From assembly GCA_037893225.1 (NCBI GenBank), contig JAZGUH010000087.1, forward strand, positions 2,480,001 to 2,544,000: a DNA stretch of 64,000 bases. The letters run 5' to 3'. The stretch's first letter is position 1, and the number at the start of each line of letters is the position of its first letter. The position numbers and the translations under genes are program-made. Below the pieces are notes generated by a model. That model was not told where the DNA came from. It ran no database searches and was given only the letters and a program-made list of their open reading frames with translations. Below, one piece after another: positions 41,328 to 55,220 of this stretch. Source of the DNA: Hippasteria phrygiana. Its lineage: Eukaryota > Echinodermata > Asteroidea > Valvatida > Goniasteridae.

Positions 41328-43126
41328 GGAATTTGACAGGCATGGAGCAATAAATAGAAGGTAATATGCACACAGATGTTGGCCGGAAAGAAAATAAACA
41401 TTGCGAGGTTTGAATTTTCTCCACAAGTTTTAACTCTAGGAAGCCGCCGATGATTGCAACACGTAGCGCCAGATCTAAGCTATCCATACATGTCAAAATT
41501 ACTGTATTTGGTTGATATTTAATGCAATTATGAATGAGTAGAGCAAGTCATACCCCAGGGAATTTGACAGGCATGGAGCAATAAATAGAAGGTAATATGC
41601 ACACAGATGTTGGCCGGAAAGAAAATAAACATTGCGAGGTTTGAATTTTCTCCACAAGTTTTAACTCTAAGAAGCCGCCGATAATTGCAACATGTAGCGC
41701 CAGATCTAAGCTATCCATACATGTCAAAATTACTGAATTTGGTTGATATTTCATGCAATTATGAATGAGTAAAGCAAGTCATACCCTAGGGAATTTGACA
41801 GGCATGGAGCAATAAATAGAAGGTAATATGCACACAGATGTTGGCCGGAAAGAAAATAAACATTGCGAGGTTTGAATTTTCTCCACAAGTGTTAACTCTA
41901 AGAAGCCGCCGATAATTGCAACATGTAGCGCCAGATCTAAGCTATCCATACATGTCAAAATTACTGAATTTGGTTGATATTTCATGCAATTATGAATGAG
42001 TAAAGCAAGTCCATACCCCAGGGAATTTGACATGCATGGAGCAATAAATAGACGGTAACATGTACACAGATGTTGGCCGGAAAGAAAATAAACATTGCGA
42101 GGTTTGAATTTTCTCCACAAGTTTTAACTCTAGGAAGCCGCCGATAATTGCAACAATTAGCGCCAGATCTAAGCTATCCATACATGTCAAAATTACTGAA
42201 TTTGGTTGATATTTCATGCAATTATGAATGAGTAAAGCAAGTCCATACCCCAGGGAATTTGACATGCATGGAGCAATAAATAGACGGTAACATGTACACA
42301 GATGTTGGCCGGAAAGAAAATAAACATTGCGAGGTTTGAATTTTCTCCACAAGTTTTAACTCTAGGAAGCCGCCGATGATTGCAACATGTAGCGCCAGAT
42401 CTAAGCTATCCATACATGTCAAAATTACTGCATTTGGTTGATATTTCATGCAATTATGAATGAGTAGAGCAAGTCCATACCCCAGGGAATTTGACAGGCA
42501 TGGAGCAATAAATAGAAGGTAATATGCACACAGATGTTGGCCGGAAAGAAAATAAACATTGCGAGGTTTGAATTTTCTCCACAAGTTTTAACTCTAGGAA
42601 GCCGCCGATGATTGCAACACGTAGCGCCAGATCTAAGCTATCCATACATGTCAAAATTACTGTATTTGGTTGATATTTAATGCAATTATGAATGAGTAGA
42701 GCAAGTCATACCCCAGGGAATTTGACAGGCATGGAGCAATAAATAGAAGGTAATATGCACACAGATGTTGGCCGGAAAGAAAATAAACATTGCGAGGTTT
42801 GAATTTTCTCCACAAGTTTTAACTCTAAGAAGCCGCCGATAATTGCAACATGTAGCGCCAGATCTAAGCTATCCATACATGTCAAAATTACTGAATTTGG
42901 TTGATATTTCATGCAATTATGAATGAGTAAAGCAAGTCCATACCCCAGGGAATTTGACATGCATGGAGCAATAAATAGACGGTAACATGTACACAGATGT
43001 TGGCCGGAAAGAAAATAAACATTGCGAGGTTTGAATTTTCTCCACAAGTTTTAACTCTAGGAAGCCGCCGATGATTGCAACATGTAGCGCCAGATCTAAG
43101 CTATCCATACATGTCAAAATTACTGT
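41328..43126. repeat. Segmental duplication D, copy 1 (11-monomer offset, 2547 bp)
   Basis: Eight monomers recur 2547 bp to the right (43875-45673) in the same order of length classes and diagnostic states: ACACGT, then TAGGG, then CAGGG/ACGG, then the AATT form, then CATTTGG. The match ends in the monomer at 43046, which has TATTTGG and TTTAATG where the partner at 45593 has CATTTGG. Confidence 0.82.
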
Positions 43127-43874
43127 ATTTGGTTGATATTTAATGCAATTATGAATGAGTAGAGCAAGTCATACCCCAGGGAATTTGACAGGCATGGAGC
43201 AATAAATAGCAGGTAATATGCACACAGATGTTGGCCGGAAAGAAAATAAACATTGCGAGGTTTGAATTTTCTCCACAAGTTTTAACTCTAAGAAGCCGCC
43301 GATGATTGCAACATGTAGCGCCAGATCTAAGCTATCCATACATGTCAAAATTACTGTATTTGGTTTATATTTCATGCAATTATGAATGAGTAAAGCAAGT
43401 CATACCCTAGGGAATTTGACAGGCATGGAGCAATAAATAGAAGGTAATATGCACACAGATGTTGGCCGGAAAGAAAATAAACATTGCGAGGTTTGAATTT
43501 TCTCCACAAGTGTTAACTCTAAGAAGCCGCCGATAATTGCAACATGTAGCGCCAGATCTAAGCTATCCATACATGTCAAAATTACTGAATTTGGTTGATA
43601 TTTCATGCAATTATGAATGAGTAAAGCAAGTCCATACCCCAGGGAATTTGACATGCATGGAGCAATAAATAGACGGTAACATGTACACAGATGTTGGCCG
43701 GAAAGAAAATAAACATTGCGAGGTTTGAATTTTCTCCACAAGTTTTAACTCTAGGAAGCCGCCGATGATTGCAACATGTAGCGCCAGATCTAAGCTATCC
43801 ATACATGTCAAAATTACTGCATTTGGTTGATATTTCATGCAATTATGAATGAGTAGAGCAAGTCCATACCCCAG

Positions 43875-45673
43875 GGAATTTGACAGGCATGGAGCAATAA
43901 ATAGAAGGTAATATGCACACAGATGTTGGCCGGAAAGAAAATAAACATTGCGAGGTTTGAATTTTCTCCACAAGTTTTAACTCTAGGAAGCCGCCGATGA
44001 TTGCAACACGTAGCGCCAGATCTAAGCTATCCATACATGTCAAAATTACTGTATTTGGTTAATATTTAATGCAATTATGAATGAGTAGAGCAAGTCATAC
44101 CCCAGGGAATTTGACAGGCATGGAGCAATAAATAGAAGGTAATATGCACACAGATGTTGGCCGGAAAGAAAATAAACATTGCGAGGTTTGAATTTTCTCC
44201 ACAAGTTTTAACTCTAAGAAGCCGCCGATAATTGCAACATGTAGCGCCAGATCTAAGCTATCCATACATGTCAAAATTACTGAATTTGGTTGATATTTCA
44301 TGCAATTATGAATGAGTAAAGCAAGTCATACCCTAGGGAATTTGACAGGCATGGAGCAATAAATAGAAGGTAATATGCACACAGATGTTGGCCGGAAAGA
44401 AAATAAACATTGCGAGGTTTGAATTTTCTCCACAAGTGTTAACTCTAAGAAGCCGCCGATAATTGCAACATGTAGCGCCAGATCTAAGCTATCCATACAT
44501 GTCAAAATTACTGAATTTGGTTGATATTTCATGCAATTATGAATGAGTAAAGCAAGTCCATACCCCAGGGAATTTGACATGCATGGAGCAATAAATAGAC
44601 GGTAACATGTACACAGATGTTGGCCGGAAAGAAAATAAACATTGCGAGGTTTGAATTTTCTCCACAAGTTTTAACTCTAGGAAGCCGCCGATAATTGCAA
44701 CAATTAGCGCCAGATCTAAGCTATCCATACATGTCAAAATTACTGAATTTGGTTGATATTTCATGCAATTATGAATGAGTAAAGCAAGTCCATACCCCAG
44801 GGAATTTGACATGCATGGAGCAATAAATAGACGGTAACATGTACACAGATGTTGGCCGGAAAGAAAATAAACATTGCGAGGTTTGAATTTTCTCCACAAG
44901 TTTTAACTCTAGGAAGCCGCCGATGATTGCAACATGTAGCGCCAGATCTAAGCTATCCATACATGTCAAAATTACTGCATTTGGTTGATATTTCATGCAA
45001 TTATGAATGAGTAGAGCAAGTCCATACCCCAGGGAATTTGACAGGCATGGAGCAATAAATAGAAGGTAATATGCACACAGATGTTGGCCGGAAAGAAAAT
45101 AAACATTGCGAGGTTTGAATTTTCTCCACAAGTTTTAACTCTAGGAAGCCGCCGATGATTGCAACACGTAGCGCCAGATCTAAGCTATCCATACATGTCA
45201 AAATTACTGTATTTGGTTGATATTTAATGCAATTATGAATGAGTAGAGCAAGTCATACCCCAGGGAATTTGACAGGCATGGAGCAATAAATAGAAGGTAA
45301 TATGCACACAGATGTTGGCCGGAAAGAAAATAAACATTGCGAGGTTTGAATTTTCTCCACAAGTTTTAACTCTAAGAAGCCGCCGATAATTGCAACATGT
45401 AGCGCCAGATCTAAGCTATCCATACATGTCAAAATTACTGAATTTGGTTGATATTTCATGCAATTATGAATGAGTAAAGCAAGTCCATACCCCAGGGAAT
45501 TTGACATGCATGGAGCAATAAATAGACGGTAACATGTACACAGATGTTGGCCGGAAAGAAAATAAACATTGCGAGGTTTGAATTTTCTCCACAAGTTTTA
45601 ACTCTAGGAAGCCGCCGATGATTGCAACATGTAGCGCCAGATCTAAGCTATCCATACATGTCAAAATTACTGC
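43875..45673. repeat. Segmental duplication D, copy 2
   Basis: Partner of 41328-43126 at +2547 bp. One private change, GGTTAATATTTAATG near 44060 (normally GGTTGATATT), distinguishes it. Confidence 0.82.
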
Positions 45674-48600
45674 ATTTGGTTGATATTTCATGCAATTATG
45701 AATGAGTAGAGCAAGTCCATACCCCAGGGAATTTGACAGGCATGGAGCAATAAATAGAAGGTAATATGCACACAGATGTTGGCCGGAAAGAAAATAAACA
45801 TTGCGAGGTTTGAATTTTCTCCACAAGTTTTAACTCTAGGAAGCCGCCGATGATTGCAACACGTAGCGCCAGATCTAAGCTATCCATACATGTCAAAATT
45901 ACTGTATTTGGTTGATATTTAATGCAATTATGAATGAGTAGAGCAAGTCATACCCCAGGGAATTTGACAGGCATGGAGCAATAAATAGAAGGTAATATGC
46001 ACACAGATGTTGGCCGGAAAGAAAATAAACATTGCGAGGTTTGAATTTTCTCCACAAGTTTTAACTCTAAGAAGCCGCCGATAATTGCAACATGTAGCGC
46101 CAGATCTAAGCTATCCATACATGTCAAAATTACTGAATTTGGTTGATATTTCATGCAATTATGAATGAGTAAAGCAAGTCATACCCTAGGGAATTTGACA
46201 GGCATGGAGCAATAAATAGAAGGTAATATGCACACAGATGTTGGCCGGAAAGAAAATAAACATTGCGAGGTTTGAATTTTCTCCACAAGTGTTAACTCTA
46301 AGAAGCCGCCGATAATTGCAACATGTAGCGCCAGATCTAAGCTATCCATACATGTCAAAATTACTGAATTTGGTTGATATTTCATGCAATTATGAATGAG
46401 TAAAGCAAGTCCATACCCCAGGGAATTTGACATGCATGGAGCAATAAATAGACGGTAACATGTACACAGATGTTGGCCGGAAAGAAAATAAACATTGCGA
46501 GGTTTGAATTTTCTCCACAAGTTTTAACTCTAGGAAGCCGCCGATAATTGCAACAATTAGCGCCAGATCTAAGCTATCCATACATGTCAAAATTACTGAA
46601 TTTGGTTGATATTTCATGCAATTATGAATGAGTAAAGCAAGTCCATACCCCAGGGAATTTGACATGCATGGAGCAATAAATAGACGGTAACATGTACACA
46701 GATGTTGGCCGGAAAGAAAATAGACATTGCGAGGTTTGAATTTTCTCCACAAGTTTTAACTCTAGGAAGCCGCCGATGATTGCAACATGTAGCGCCAGAT
46801 CTAAGCTATCCATACATGTCAAAATTACTGTATTTGGTTGATATTTAATGCAATTATGAATGAGTAGAGCAAGTCATACCCCAGGGAATTTGACAGGCAT
46901 GGAGCAATAAATAGAAGGTAATATGCACACAGATGTTGGCCGGAAAGAAAATAAACATTGCGAGGTTTGAATTTTCTCCACAAGTTTTAACTCTAAGAAG
47001 CCGCCGATGATTGCAACACGTAGCGCCAGATCTAAGCTATCCATACATGTCAAAATTACTGTATTTGGTTGATATTTAATGCAATTATGAATGAGTAGAG
47101 CAAGTCATACCCCAGGGAATTTGACAGGCATGGAGCAATAAATAGAAGGTAATATGCACACAGATGTTGGCCGGAAAGAAAATAAACATTGCGAGGTTTG
47201 AATTTTCTCCACAAGTTTTAACTCTAAGAAGCCGCCGATAATTGCAACATGTAGCGCCAGATCTAAGCTATCCATACATGTCAAAATTACTGAATTTGGT
47301 TGATATTTCATGCAATTATGAATGAGTAAAGCAAGTCCATACCCCAGGGAATTTGACATGCATGGAGCAATAAATAGACGGTAACATGTACACAGATGTT
47401 GGCCGGAAAGAAAATAAACATTGCGAGGTTTGAATTTTCTCCACAAGTTTTAACTCTAGGAAGCCGCCGATGATTGCAACATGTAGCGCCAGATCTAAGC
47501 TATCCATACATGTCAAAATTACTGCATTTGGTTGATATTTCATGCAATTATGAATGAGTAGAGCAAGTCCATACCCCAGGGAATTTGACAGGCATGGAGC
47601 AATAAATAGAAGGTAATATGCACACAGATGTTGGCCGGAAAGAAAATAAACATTGCGAGGTTTGAATTTTCTCCACAAGTTTTAACTCTAGGAAGCCGCC
47701 GATGATTGCAACACGTAGCGCCAGATCTAAGCTATCCATACATGTCAAAATTACTGTATTTGGTTGATATTTAATGCAATTATGAATGAGTAGAGCAAGT
47801 CATACCCCAGGGAATTTGACAGGCATGGAGCAATAAATAGAAGGTAATATGCACACAGATGTTGGCCGGAAAGAAAATAAACATTGCGAGGTTTGAATTT
47901 TCTCCACAAGTTTTAACTCTAAGAAGCCGCCGATAATTGCAACATGTAGCGCCAGATCTAAGCTATCCATACATGTCAAAATTACTGAATTTGGTTGATA
48001 TTTCATGCAATTATGAATGAGTAAAGCAAGTCATACCCTAGGGAATTTGACAGGCATGGAGCAATAAATAGAAGGTAATATGCACACAGATGTTGGCCGG
48101 AAAGAAAATAAACATTGCGAGGTTTGAATTTTCTCCACAAGTGTTAACTCTAAGAAGCCGCCGATAATTGCAACATGTAGCGCCAGATCTAAGCTATCCA
48201 TACATGTCAAAATTACTGAATTTGGTTGATATTTCATGCAATTATGAATGAGTAAAGCAAGTCCATACCCCAGGGAATTTGACATGCATGGAGCAATAAA
48301 TAGACGGTAACATGTACACAGATGTTGGCCGGAAAGAAAATAAACATTGCGAGGTTTGAATTTTCTCCACAAGTTTTAACTCTAGGAAGCCGCCGATAAT
48401 TGCAACAATTAGCGCCAGATCTAAGCTATCCATACATGTCAAAATTACTGAATTTGGTTGATATTTCATGCAATTATGAATGAGTAAAGCAAGTCCATAC
48501 CCCAGGGAATTTGACATGCATGGAGCAATAAATAGACGGTAACATGTACACAGATGTTGGCCGGAAAGAAAATAGACATTGCGAGGTTTGAATTTTCTCC

Positions 48601-48870
48601 ACAAGTTTTAACTCTAGGAAGCCGCCGATGATTGCAACATGTAGCGCCAGATCTAAGCTATCCATACATGTCAAAATTACTGTATTTGGTTGATATTTAA
48701 TGCAATTATGAATGAGTAGAGCAAGTCATACCCCAGGGAATTTGACAGGCATGGAGCAATAAATAGAAGGTAATATGCACACAGATGTTGGCCGGAAAGA
48801 AAATAAACATTGCGAGGTTTGAATTTTCTCCACAAGTTTTAACTCTAAGAAGCCGCCGATGATTGCAACA
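45146..48870. repeat. Tandem duplication of an 8-monomer unit (1852 bp)
   Basis: The unit 45146-46997 is followed directly by its copy from 46998. The private base in AATAGACATT (normally AATAAACATT) occurs at 46723 and 48575, exactly 1852 bp apart. The offset differs by 2 bp from the 1850-bp, 8-monomer duplication at 16-20 kb because this unit has two more 232-bp monomers. The two 8-mers are thus separate events. Confidence 0.9.
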
Positions 48871-50820
48871 TGTAGCGCCAGATCTAAGCTATCCATACAT
48901 GTCAAAATTACTGTATTTGGTTTATATTTCATGCAATTATGAATGAGTAAAGCAAGTCATACCCTAGGGAATTTGACAGGCATGGAGCAATAAATAGAAG
49001 GTAATATGCACACAGATGTTGGCCGGAAAGAAAATAAACATTGCGAGGTTTGAATTTTCTCCACAAGTGTTAACTCTAAGAAGCCGCCGATAATTGCAAC
49101 ATGTAGCGCCAGATCTAAGCTATCCATACATGTCAAAATTACTGAATTTGGTTGATATTTCATGCAATTATGAATGAGTAAAGCAAGTCCATACCCCAGC
49201 GAATTTGACATGCATGGAGCAATAAATAGACGGTAACATGTACACAGATGTTGGCCGGAAAGAAAATAAACATTGCGAGGTTTGAATTTTCTCCACAAGT
49301 TTTAACTCTAGGAAGCCGCCGATAATTGCAACAATTAGCGCCAGATCTAAGCTATCCATACATGTCAAAATTACTGAATTTGGTTGATATTTCATGCAAT
49401 TATGAATGAGTAAAGCAAGTCCATACCCCAGGGAATTTGACATGCATGGAGCAATAAATAGACGGTAACATGTACACAGATGTTGGCCGGAAAGAATATA
49501 AACATTGCGAGGTTTGAATTTTCTCCACAAGTTTTAACTCTAAGAAGCCGCCGATGATTGCAACATGTAGCGCCAGATCTAAGCTATCCATACATGTCAA
49601 AATTACTGTATTTGGTTGATATTTAATGCAATTATGAATGAGTAGAGCAAGTCATACCCCAGGGAATTTGACAGGCATGGAGCAATAAATAGAAGGTAAT
49701 ATGCACACAGATGTTGGCCGGAAAGAAAATAAACATTGCGAGGTTTGAATTTTCTCCACAAGTTTTAACTCTAAGAAGCCGCCGATGATTGCAACATGTA
49801 GCGCCAGATCTAAGCTATCCATACATGTCAAAATTACTGCATTTGGTTGATATTTCATGCAATTATGAATGAGTAGAGCAAGTCCATACCCCAGGGAATT
49901 TGACAGGCATGGAGCAATAAATAGAAGGTAATATGCACACAGATGTTGGCCGGAAAGAAAATAAACATTGCGAGGTTTGAATTTTCTCAACAAGTTTTAA
50001 CTCTAAGAAGCCGCCGATAATTGCAACATGTAGCGCCAGATCTAAGCTATCCATACATGTCAAAATTACTGAATTTGGTTGATATTTCATGCAATTATGA
50101 ATGAGTAAAGCAAGTCATACCCTAGGGAATTTGACAGGCATGGAGCAATAAATAGAAGGTAATATGCACACAGATGTTGGCCGGAAAGAAAATAAACATT
50201 GCGAGGTTTGAATTTTCTCCACAAGTGTTAACTCTAAGAAGCCGCCGATAATTGCAACATGTAGCGCCAGATCTAAGCTATCCATACATGTCAAAATTAC
50301 TGAATTTGGTTGATATTTCATGCAATTATGAATGAGTAAAGCAAGTCCATACCCCAGCGAATTTGACATGCATGGAGCAATAAATAGACGGTAACATGTA
50401 CACAGATGTTGGCCGGAAAGAAAATAAACATTGCGAGGTTTGAATTTTCTCCACAAGTTTTAACTCTAGGAAGCCGCCGATAATTGCAACATGTAGCGCC
50501 AGATCTAAGCTATCCATACATGTCAAAATTACTGAATTTGGTTGATATTTCATGCAATTATGAATGAGTAAAGCAAGTCATACCCTAGGGAATTTGACAG
50601 GCATGGAGCAATAAATAGAAGGTAATATGCACACAGATGTTGGCCGGAAAGAAAATAAACATTGCGAGGTTTGAATTTTCTCCACAAGTGTTAACTCTAA
50701 GAAGCCGCCGATAATTGCAACATGTAGCGCCAGATCTAAGCTATCCATACATGTCAAAATTACTGAATTTGGTTGATATTTCATGCAATTATGAATGAGT
50801 AAAGCAAGTCCATACCCCAG

Positions 50821-52702
50821 GGAATTTGACATGCATGGAGCAATAAATAGACGGTAACATGTACACAGATGTTGGCCGGAAAGAAAATAAACATTGCGAG
50901 GTTTGAATTTTCTCCACAAGTTTTAACTCTAGGAAGCCGCCGATAATTGCAACAATTAGCGCCAGATCTAAGCTATCCATACATGTCAAAATTACTGAAT
51001 TTGGTTGATATTTCATGCAATTATGAATGAGTAAAGCAAGTCCATACCCCAGCGAATTTGACATGCATGGAGCAATAAATAGACGGTAACATGTACACAG
51101 ATGTTGGCCGGAAAGAAAATAAACATTGCGAGGTTTGAATTTTCTCCACAAGTTTTAACTCTAGGAAGCCGCCGATGATTGCAACATGTAGCGCCAGATC
51201 TAAGCTATCCATACATGTCAAAATTACTGCATTTGGTTGATATTTCATGCAATTATGAATGAGTAGAGCAAGTCCATACCCCAGGGAATTTGACAGGCAT
51301 GGAGCAATAAATAGAAGGTAATATGCACACAGATGTTGGCCGGAAAGAAAATAAACATTGCGAGGTTTGAATTTTCTCCACAAGTTTTAACTCTAGGAAG
51401 CCGCCGATGATTGCAATACGTAGCGCCAGATCTAAGCTATCCATACATGTCAAAATTACTGTATTTGGTTGATATTTAATGCAATTATGAATGAGTAGAG
51501 CAAGTCATACCCCAGGGAATTTGACAGGCATGGAGCAATAAATAGAAGGTAATATGCACACAGATGTTGGCCGGAAAGAAAATAAACATTGCGAGGTTTG
51601 AATTTTCTCCACAAGTTTTAACTCTAAGAAGCCGCCGATAATTGCAACATGTAGCGCCAGATCTAAGCTATCCATACATGTCAAAATTACTGAATTTGGT
51701 TGATATTTCATGCAATTATGAATGAGTAAAGCAAGTCATACCCTAGGGAATTTGACAGGCATGGAGCAATAAATAGAAGGTAATATGCACACAGATGTTG
51801 GCCGGAAAGAAAATAAACATTGCGAGGTTTGAATTTTCTCCACAAGTGTTAACTCTAAGAAGCCGCCGATAATTGCAACATGTAGCGCCAGATCTAAGCT
51901 ATCCATACATGTCAAAATTACTGAATTTGGTTGATATTTCATGCAATTATGAATGAGTAAAGCAAGTCCATACCCCAGGGAATTTGACATGCATGGAGCA
52001 ATAAATAGACGGTAACATGTACACAGATGTTGGCCGGAAAGAAAATAAACATTGCGAGGTTTGAATTTTCTCCACAAGTTTTAACTCTAGGAAGCCGCCG
52101 ATAATTGCAACATGTAGCGCCAGATCTAAGCTATCCATACATGTCAAAATTACTGTATTTGGTTTATATTTCATGCAATTATGAATGAGTAAAGCAAGTC
52201 ATACCCTAGGGAATTTGACAGGCATGGAGCAATAAATAGAAGGTAATATGCACACAGATGTTGGCCGGAAAGAAAATAAACATTGCGAGGTTTGAATTTT
52301 CTCCACAAGTGTTAACTCTAAGAAGCCGCCGATAATTGCAACATGTAGCGCCAGATCTAAGCTATCCATACATGTCAAAATTACTGAATTTGGTTGATAT
52401 TTCATGCAATTATGAATGAGTAAAGCAAGTCCATACCCCAGCGAATTTGACATGCATGGAGCAATAAATAGACGGTAACATGTACACAGATGTTGGCCGG
52501 AAAGAAAATAAACATTGCGAGGTTTGAATTTTCTCCACAAGTTTTAACTCTAGGAAGCCGCCGATGATTGCAACATGTAGCGCCAGATCTAAGCTATCCA
52601 TACATGTCAAAATTACTGCATTTGGTTGATATTTCATGCAATTATGAATGAGTAGAGCAAGTCCATACCCCAGGGAATTTGACAGGCATGGAGCAATAAA
52701 TA
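50821..52702. repeat. Segmental duplication E, copy 1 (19-monomer offset, 4400 bp)
   Basis: About eight monomers match 55221-57102 in order. It has a private GCAATACGTAG near 51417 where the partner has GCAACACGTAG. Homology begins inside the monomer at 50686 (CAGGG here, CAGCG in its partner). It ends inside the monomer at 52539 (AAGG here, ACGG in its partner). Confidence 0.85.
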
Positions 52703-54008
52703 GAAGGTAATATGCACACAGATGTTGGCCGGAAAGAAAATAAACATTGCGAGGTTTGAATTTTCTCCACAAGTTTTAACTCTAAGAAGCCGCCGATAAT
52801 TGCAACATGTAGCGCCAGATCTAAGCTATCCATACATGTCAAAATTACTGAATTTGGTTGATATTTCATGCAATTATGAATGAGTAAAGCAAGTCCATAC
52901 CCCAGGGAATTTGACATGCATGGAGCAATAAATAGACGGTAACATGTACACAGATGTTGGCCGGAAAGAAAATAAACATTGCGAGGTTTGAATTTTCTCC
53001 ACAAGTTTTAACTCTAGGAAGCCGCCGATAATTGCAACAATTAGCGCCAGATCTAAGCTATCCATACATGTCAAAATTACTGAATTTGGTTGATATTTCA
53101 TGCAATTATGAATGAGTAAAGCAAGTCCATACCCCAGGGAATTTGACATGCATGGAGCAATAAATAGACGGTAACATGTACACAGATGTTGGCCGGAAAG
53201 AAAATAAACATTGCGAGGTTTGAATTTTCTCCACAAGTTTTAACTCTAGGAAGCCGCCGATGATTGCAACATGTAGCGCCAGATCTAAGCTATCCATACA
53301 TGTCAAAATTACTGTATTTGGTTGATATTTAATGCAATTATGAATGAGTAGAGCAAGTCATACCCCAGGGAATTTGACAGGCATGGAGCAATAAATAGAA
53401 GGTAATATGCACACAGATGTTGGCCGGAAAGAAAATAAACATTGCGAGGTTTGAATTTTCTCCACAAGTTTTAACTCTAAGAAGCCGCCGATGATTGCAA
53501 CATGTAGCGCCAGATCTAAGCTATCCATACATGTCAAAATTACTGAATTTGGTTTATATTTCATGCAATTATGAATGAGTAAAGCAAGTCATACCCTAGG
53601 GAATTTGACAGGCATGGAGCAATAAATAGAAGGTAATATGCACACAGATGTTGGCCGGAAAGAAAATAAACATTGCGAGGTTTGAATTTTCTCCACAAGT
53701 GTTAACTCTAAGAAGCCGCCGATAATTGCAACATGTAGCGCCAGATCTAAGCTATCCATACATGTCAAAATTACTGAATTTGGTTGATATTTCATGCAAT
53801 TATGAATGAGTAAAGCAAGTCCATACCCCAGCGAATTTGACATGCATGGAGCAATAAATAGACGGTAACATGTACACAGATGTTGGCCGGAAAGAAAATA
53901 AACATTGCGAGGTTTGAATTTTCTCCACAAGTTTTAACTCTAGGAAGCCGCCGATGATTGCAACATGTAGCGCCAGATCTAAGCTATCCATACATGTCAA
54001 AATTACTG
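51747..54008. repeat. Segmental duplication F, copy 1 (43-monomer offset, 9959 bp)
   Basis: About ten monomers match 61706-63967 in order. It overlaps duplication E, so the DNA around 52 kb has been copied at least twice, to about 56 kb and about 62 kb. One difference noted is GAATTTGGTTTAT near 53548, where the partner has GTATTTGGTTTAT. Confidence 0.85.
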
Positions 54009-55220
54009 TATTTGGTTGATATTTAATGCAATTATGAATGAGTAGAGCAAGTCATACCCCAGGGAATTTGACAGGCATGGAGCAATAAATAGAAGGTAAT
54101 ATGCACACAGATGTTGGCCGGAAAGAAAATAAACATTGCGAGGTTTGAATTTTCTCCACAAGTTTTAACTCTAAGAAGCCGCCGATGATTGCAACATGTA
54201 GCGCCAGATCTAAGCTATCCATACATGTCAAAATTACTGCATTTGGTTGATATTTCATGCAATTATGAATGAGTAAAGCAAGTCCATACCCCAGCGAATT
54301 TGACATGCATGGAGCAATAAATAGACGGTAACATGTACACAGATGTTGGCCGGAAAGAAAATAAACATTGCGAGGTTTGAATTTTCTCCACAAGTTTTAA
54401 CTCTAGGAAGCCGCCGATGATTGCAACATGTAGCGCCAGATCTAAGCTATCCATACATGTCAAAATTACTGCATTTGGTTGATATTTCATGCAATTATGA
54501 ATGAGTAGAGCAAGTCCATACCCCAGGGAATTTGACAGGCATGGAGCAATAAATAGAAGGTAATATGCACACAGATGTTGGCCGGAAAGAAAATAAACAT
54601 TGCGAGGTTTGAATTTTCTCAACAAGTTTTAACTCTAAGAAGCCGCCGATAATTGCAACATGTAGCGCCAGATCTAAGCTATCCATACATGTCAAAATTA
54701 CTGAATTTGGTTGATATTTCATGCAATTATGAATGAGTAAAGCAAGTCATACCCCAGGGAATTTGACAGGCATGGAGCAATAAATAGAAGGTAATATGCA
54801 CACAGATGTTGGCCGGAAAGAAAATAAACATTGCGAGGTTTGAATTTTCTCCACAAGTTTTAACTCTAAGAAGCCGCCGATGATTGCAACATGTAGCGCC
54901 AGATCTAAGCTATCCATACATGTCAAAATTACTGTATTTGGTTTATATTTCATGCAATTATGAATGAGTAAAGCAAGTCATACCCTAGGGAATTTGACAG
55001 GCATGGAGCAATAAATAGAAGGTAATATGCACACAGATGTTGGCCGGAAAGAAAATAAACATTGCGAGGTTTGAATTTTCTCAACAAGTTTTAACTCTAA
55101 GAAGCCGCCGATAATTGCAACATGTAGCGCCAGATCTAAGCTATCCATACATGTCAAAATTACTGAATTTGGTTGATATTTCATGCAATTATGAATGAGT
55201 AAAGCAAGTCCATACCCCAG

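Larger units (their letters stand above)
31551..48870. repeat. Array region III: 11- and 8-monomer tandem duplication domain
   Basis: This region holds about 75 monomers. It is rich in the ACACGT form (for example near 33589, 35442, 36136, 37988, 39368, 41231, 42619, 44008, 45167, 45861, 47018, 47707), in ATAGCAGG (34643, 37190, 40432, 43210) and in the AATT form at 37-40. The GAGCACGTC form is absent. The CAGCG form is nearly absent between 39 and 49 kb. Confidence 0.75.
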
